In this document: positions 61,103-64,000 of the stretch, in pieces | Layout of the letters: each line of letters begins with the position of its first letter | How positions within the stretch are numbered: position 1 is the stretch's first letter | Assembly: GCF_000718305.1 (NCBI RefSeq) | Contig: NZ_JOFQ01000006.1 | Span: 310,001-374,000, forward strand | Reading direction: 5' to 3' | DNA from: Streptomyces niger | Lineage (GTDB): Bacteria > Actinomycetota > Actinomycetes > Streptomycetales > Streptomycetaceae | DNA: 64,000 bases | The notes under the pieces: generated by a model | Told to the model about the DNA's origin: nothing | Seen by the model: the letters and a program-made list of their open reading frames with translations, nothing else | Database searches by the model: none | Translations under genes and position numbers: made by a program

Positions 61103-62128
61103 TCAGAGCACCCACTCGGCTTCCGCGTACCGGTCGCCCGGCACGGTCTTCAGCGTCTCCACGGCCTCCGCCAGCGGCACCAGCGTGATGTCCGTACCGC
61201 GCAGCGCGGTCATCATCCCGAAGTCGCCGCGGTGCGCCGCCTCCACCGCGTGCCAGCCGAAGCGCGTCGCGAGCACACGGTCGTACGCGGTGGGGGTGCC
61301 GCCGCGCTGCACGTGCCCCAGGATCACCGCACGGGCCTCCTTGCCGAGCCGGTCCTCCAGCTCGACGGCCAGCTGCCGGGCGACGCCCGCGAACCGCTCG
61401 TGGCCGTACATGTCCTTGCCGCCGACCTCGAAGTCCATCGATCCCGCACGCGGCTTCGCGCCCTCCGCGACGACCACGATGGCGAACTTCTTGCCGGCGT
61501 CGAAACGCGCCGCGACCCGCGCCGACAGCTCCCCGATGTCGAAGGGCCGCTCGGGCACGACGACGGCGTGCGCGCCGGCCGCCATGCCGGAGTGCAGCGC
61601 GATCCATCCGGTGTGCCGGCCCATGACCTCCACGATCAGCACCCGCTGGTGCGACTCGGCGGTGGTCTTGAGGCGGTCCAGCGCCTCGGTGGCCACGCCC
61701 ACCGCCGTGTCGAACCCGAAGGTCAGGTCGGTCGACGCGATGTCGTTGTCGATGGTCTTCGGCACGCCGACGATCGGCAGCCCGGCGTCCGACAGCAGCC
61801 GCGCCGCCTTGAGCGTGCCCTCGCCGCCGATCGGGATGATCGCGTCCAGGCCGAGGTCGGCGACGTGGCCGCGGGCCCGCTCGACGCCGTCCCGCAGGTG
61901 CGCGGGCTGCACGCGGGAGGAGCCGAGGATGGTGCCGCCGCGGGCCAGGATGCCGCCCACCGCGTCGAGGTCGAGCTTGCGGTAGTCGCATTCCAGGAGG
62001 CCGCGCCAGCCGTCGTGGAACCCGATGACGTCGTCACCGTGGTCGGCGACGGCGCGGTGCACGACGGAGCGGATGACGGCGTTCAGACCGGGGCAGTCGC
62101 CTCCGGAGGTGAGTACACCAATACGCAT
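61103..62128 (-). CDS. pfkA: 6-phosphofructokinase (ATP-dependent)
   Basis: 341 residues from ATG 62128 (MRIGVLTSGGDCPGLNAVIR). Substrate and nucleotide motifs: SGGDCPGLN, IPIGGEGTLKAARLL (Gly after GGE favours ATP over pyrophosphate), catalytic Asp in VGVPKTIDNDIASTDLTFGF, VEVMGRHTGW and GHVQRGGTP. Group III actinobacterial PFK of normal length. Commits fructose 6-phosphate to glycolysis. The region upstream (62129-62615) is repetitive and holds its promoter. Confidence 0.95.
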   Translation of the reverse strand: MRIGVLTSGGDCPGLNAVIRSVVHRAVADHGDDVIGFHDGWRGLLECDYRKLDLDAVGGILARGGTILGSSRVQPAHLRDGVERARGHVADLGLDAIIPIGGEGTLKAARLLSDAGLPIVGVPKTIDNDIASTDLTFGFDTAVGVATEALDRLKTTAESHQRVLIVEVMGRHTGWIALHSGMAAGAHAVVVPERPFDIGELSARVAARFDAGKKFAIVVVAEGAKPRAGSMDFEVGGKDMYGHERFAGVARQLAVELEDRLGKEARAVILGHVQRGGTPTAYDRVLATRFGWHAVEAAHRGDFGMMTALRGTDITLVPLAEAVETLKTVPGDRYAEAEWVL

Positions 62129-62347
62129 TGCTCGTAGAAACCTCTGCAACTCAACCGGATGACCGGACCCCGTCGTCCGGTTGGGATGTGGGTCACCCTA
62201 CAAGCGCCGGGGCCCCCAGCGCGCGGTCCGCCCGCAGTTCGAAATCGCGGCCGCACAAACGAGCCCACATCCGGCCACCCGCGCACCGCCCCCGCTCTCA
62301 CAGGCGCCACCGGGCACCTCCCACACCCCGTAACCGTTCCCCGGTAC

Positions 62348-62577
62348 AAGGGGGGCCCAGGTGGCGAAACGATGCGCCTGGGGGACAACTTTTAGCCCCC
62401 CAGGAACGCCGCCCCCCCAGGAACGCCGCCCCCACCCAGGCGCGCCGACCCCTAGGCACGTCGACCCGCCAGGCACGTCGCCCCCCTCAGGGACACCGAA
62501 CTTCCCCCAGGCACGTCGAACCCCCCTCGCCCGTTGGTCAGGCAAGGGGGGCCGTGTGCCGAAACGTTGCGCCGGGG
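62348..62577. repeat. Degenerate minisatellite bracketed by a direct repeat, between pfkA and gatD
   Basis: About seven imperfect 16-19 bp units of the type CCCCCAGGCACGTCGAA run from 62395 to 62525. They are bracketed by two copies of a roughly 35-bp element beginning CAAGGGGGGCC and containing GAAACGNTGCGCC (about 62347-62383 and 62543-62577). No coding sequence is seen in 62129-62615. Confidence 0.7.
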
Positions 62578-62615
62578 AGCCGTTCCCGCGCCGTTCCCGT
62601 TCCCCGGTGCGCGTC

Positions 62616-63344
62616 CTACGCCGGCTGCGTCGCCGCGGCGATCCGCTCCTGGCGCAGCGCCTCGTACCAGTGGTCGTTCACCGGCGGCAGCGCGTTCACG
62701 TCCAGCGCCAGCTTGATCAGCAGGTCGGCGATGTGCGGATTACGTGCCATGACAGGGCCGTGCATGTACGTACCGAAGACCGTGTCGTTCCACGCGCCCT
62801 CGTAGCCGTCACCCACGCCGTTGCCGTTGCCGAACCGTACCTTCGCGAACGGCCGGGCGGTCTGGCCGAGGTGCGTGACGCCCTGGTGGTTCTCGAAGCC
62901 GGTCAGCGGCGGGAGGTTGAGGCTCGGGTCGATGTCGGCCAGTACGTCGCCGACGCACCGCTCGCCCTCGCCGCGGGTGCTCACCACGTCCAGCAGCCCG
63001 AGGCCCTGCTCGCGCTCGCCCAGGTCGTTGATGAACTCGTGGCCCAGGATCTGGTAGCCGGCGCAAACCGAGAAGACGATCGCGCCGTTGGCGACCGCCC
63101 GGTTCAGGCCGCCGTCCCGGCGCAGCCGCTCGGCCGCCAGGCGCTGCGGCCGGTCCTCGCCGCCGCCGATCAGATAGATGTCGCCCGAGGTGGGGATCTG
63201 CTGGTCGGAGCGGACGTCCAGGCGCTGGACGTCCAGCCGGCGCTGTCGCGCGCGGCGCTCCACCACCAGGGCGTTGCCCTGGTCCCCGTACGTGCTCAGC
63301 AGGTCCGGGTAGATCCACACCAGACGCAGGCTGTTCTCACTCAT
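62616..63344 (-). CDS. gatD: Lipid II isoglutaminyl synthase, glutamine amidotransferase subunit GatD
   Basis: 242 residues from ATG 63344. Class I (triad) glutaminase of the CobB/CobQ-like type: WIYPDLLSTYGDQGNALVVE at the start, IYLIGGGEDRPQ, nucleophile Cys in IVFSVCAGYQILGHEF and His in FGTYMHGPVMARNP. It supplies ammonia to MurT, which amidates the D-Glu of lipid II to D-isoglutamine. Starts 31 bp after the murT stop; same operon. Confidence 0.93.
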   Translation of the reverse strand: MSENSLRLVWIYPDLLSTYGDQGNALVVERRARQRRLDVQRLDVRSDQQIPTSGDIYLIGGGEDRPQRLAAERLRRDGGLNRAVANGAIVFSVCAGYQILGHEFINDLGEREQGLGLLDVVSTRGEGERCVGDVLADIDPSLNLPPLTGFENHQGVTHLGQTARPFAKVRFGNGNGVGDGYEGAWNDTVFGTYMHGPVMARNPHIADLLIKLALDVNALPPVNDHWYEALRQERIAAATQPA

Positions 63345-63375
63345 GCTTGCTCGTCCTTGTCCGTCGCGGATCCGG

Positions 63376-64000
63376 TCAGTTGCCCACGCGGCGGCGCAGG
63401 TCCTGGAAGGCGGTGTAGTTCGCGATGACCTCGATGCGGCCGGGCGGTGCCTGCCGTACGGCCTCGTCGACGTCCTCGCACACCTGGAAGTCCAGGCCCG
63501 CGACCTCCAGCCGGACGGCCAGGTCCAGCTTGCGGTCGCCGATCACGAAGATCGGGTGGCCGGCGAGCCGGGTGTAGTCGACGTCCCAGAGCCAGGAGGT
63601 GTCCGTGCCGTCGGCGCCGCGGGCGTTGACGGACAGGATCACCGGGGTCGGCGGCGGGTCGATCAGCGAGAACGTCTCCAGCCAGCCAGCCGGGTTCTTC
63701 GCGAGCAGCAGTCGCAGCTCGCGCTGCATGAACGGGACCACGTCGTACCGGCCGGCGACCGCCTGGACCGAGTACATCCGCTCCAGGGCGATCTGCGGCG
63801 GCACGCCGAACGCGGCGGCGACCGCGGCCGAGGTGGTGGCGTTGGCCTTGTTGGCACGCCCGGGCAGCTGGAGCTTGATCGGCCAGGCCGAGCCGTGCGG
63901 GTCCAGTACGTGGTCGCCGGAGAGCGCCCAGCTGGGCGTCGGGCGGCGGAAGCCGCACTCGCCGCAGAACCAGTCGTCGCCGGGGCGCTGCATCACACCG
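63376..64000 (-). CDS. murT: Lipid II isoglutaminyl synthase subunit MurT, 5' end cut by window edge
   Basis: The frame is open from the right edge and stops at 63376. Visible residues: DDWFCGECGFRRP, part of the MurT four-Cys zinc ribbon, GRANKANATTSAAVAAAFGV, YDVVPFMQRELRLLLAKNPA, ILSVNARGADGTDTSWLWDV and RIEVIANYTAFQDLRRRVG (DUF1727 end domain). Mur-ligase-type subunit that activates the D-Glu carboxylate of lipid II with ATP. About half of the protein (the N-terminal ATP site) lies outside. Confidence 0.93.
   Translation of the reverse strand, partial: GVMQRPGDDWFCGECGFRRPTPSWALSGDHVLDPHGSAWPIKLQLPGRANKANATTSAAVAAAFGVPPQIALERMYSVQAVAGRYDVVPFMQRELRLLLAKNPAGWLETFSLIDPPPTPVILSVNARGADGTDTSWLWDVDYTRLAGHPIFVIGDRKLDLAVRLEVAGLDFQVCEDVDEAVRQAPPGRIEVIANYTAFQDLRRRVGN

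Overview
The window looks like a chromosomal segment of a Streptomyces or very close actinomycete. GC and third-position GC are very high, GTG and TTG starts are common, and the gene set is typical of that group: an ROK repressor beginning GRLTGGDPSLLRRINSAVV, a DasR-like GntR regulator, XRE/DUF5753 + DUF397 + anti-sigma ATPase, urease ABCFGD without ureE, a SlpD/E-type tripeptidyl aminopeptidase, an S. griseus-type aminopeptidase, BioB with a Cys-rich tail, and MurT/GatD. No tRNA, rRNA, CRISPR array, transposase or phage gene was seen. The species cannot be named from the sequence.

Layout. 1-10.6 kb: Asp/Glu-racemase-like gene (cut by the left edge), GntR and ROK regulators, a mismatch glycosylase, purB, a DeoR repressor with a polyol dehydrogenase, a GDSL esterase and two overlapping CorC/HlyC membrane proteins. 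10.8-14.6 kb: aromatic amino acid hydroxylase, an F420-type monooxygenase operon and a GNAT gene with an attenuator-like leader. 14.8-19.5 kb: a decayed zone with remnants of phosphonoacetate hydrolase, an FAD oxidoreductase, an APC permease, a rearranged flavin reductase and a LysR gene, around an intact patatin phospholipase and an intact LysR gene. 20-26.6 kb: MFS transporter and the biotin locus (bioB-bioA-bioD facing away from bioF). 26.6-32.7 kb: XRE/DUF397 regulatory set, a c-di-AMP riboswitch controlling an NlpC/P60 hydrolase, a ClpP paralogue divergent from an orphan Phd antitoxin, and a secreted aminopeptidase whose 3' end is tandemly repeated. 33.1-37.8 kb: urease operon. 37.9-43 kb: secreted tripeptidyl aminopeptidase with a folded leader, truncated plsC, TetR, catalase. 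43.3-50.9 kb: two metallo-beta-lactamase-fold remnants, tautomerase, hydrolases, secreted GH16 glucanase, two TetR genes with clear operators, LysE exporter. 51-59.6 kb: malic enzyme, hydrolase, small conserved proteins, then a YqcI/YcgG (GntA-like) enzyme, remnants of a second alanyl-tRNA synthetase and a second TsaD, and a cytochrome P450. 59.6-64 kb: core genes ctaG-like, pfkA, gatD and murT (cut by the right edge).

Two things stand out. First, the window holds an unusual number of sharp deletion scars: genes reduced to two ends or one end with intact neighbours, plus one apparent micro-inversion. Second, many regulatory elements are readable by eye: a DasR-type box, paired TetR operators, a CebR/LacI-type palindrome, a riboswitch, a Shine-Dalgarno-sequestering leader and an attenuator-type hairpin. 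The most system-like accessory groups are the ClpP/Phd pair and the YqcI/YcgG-P450-AlaRS-TsaD block; both are hypotheses.
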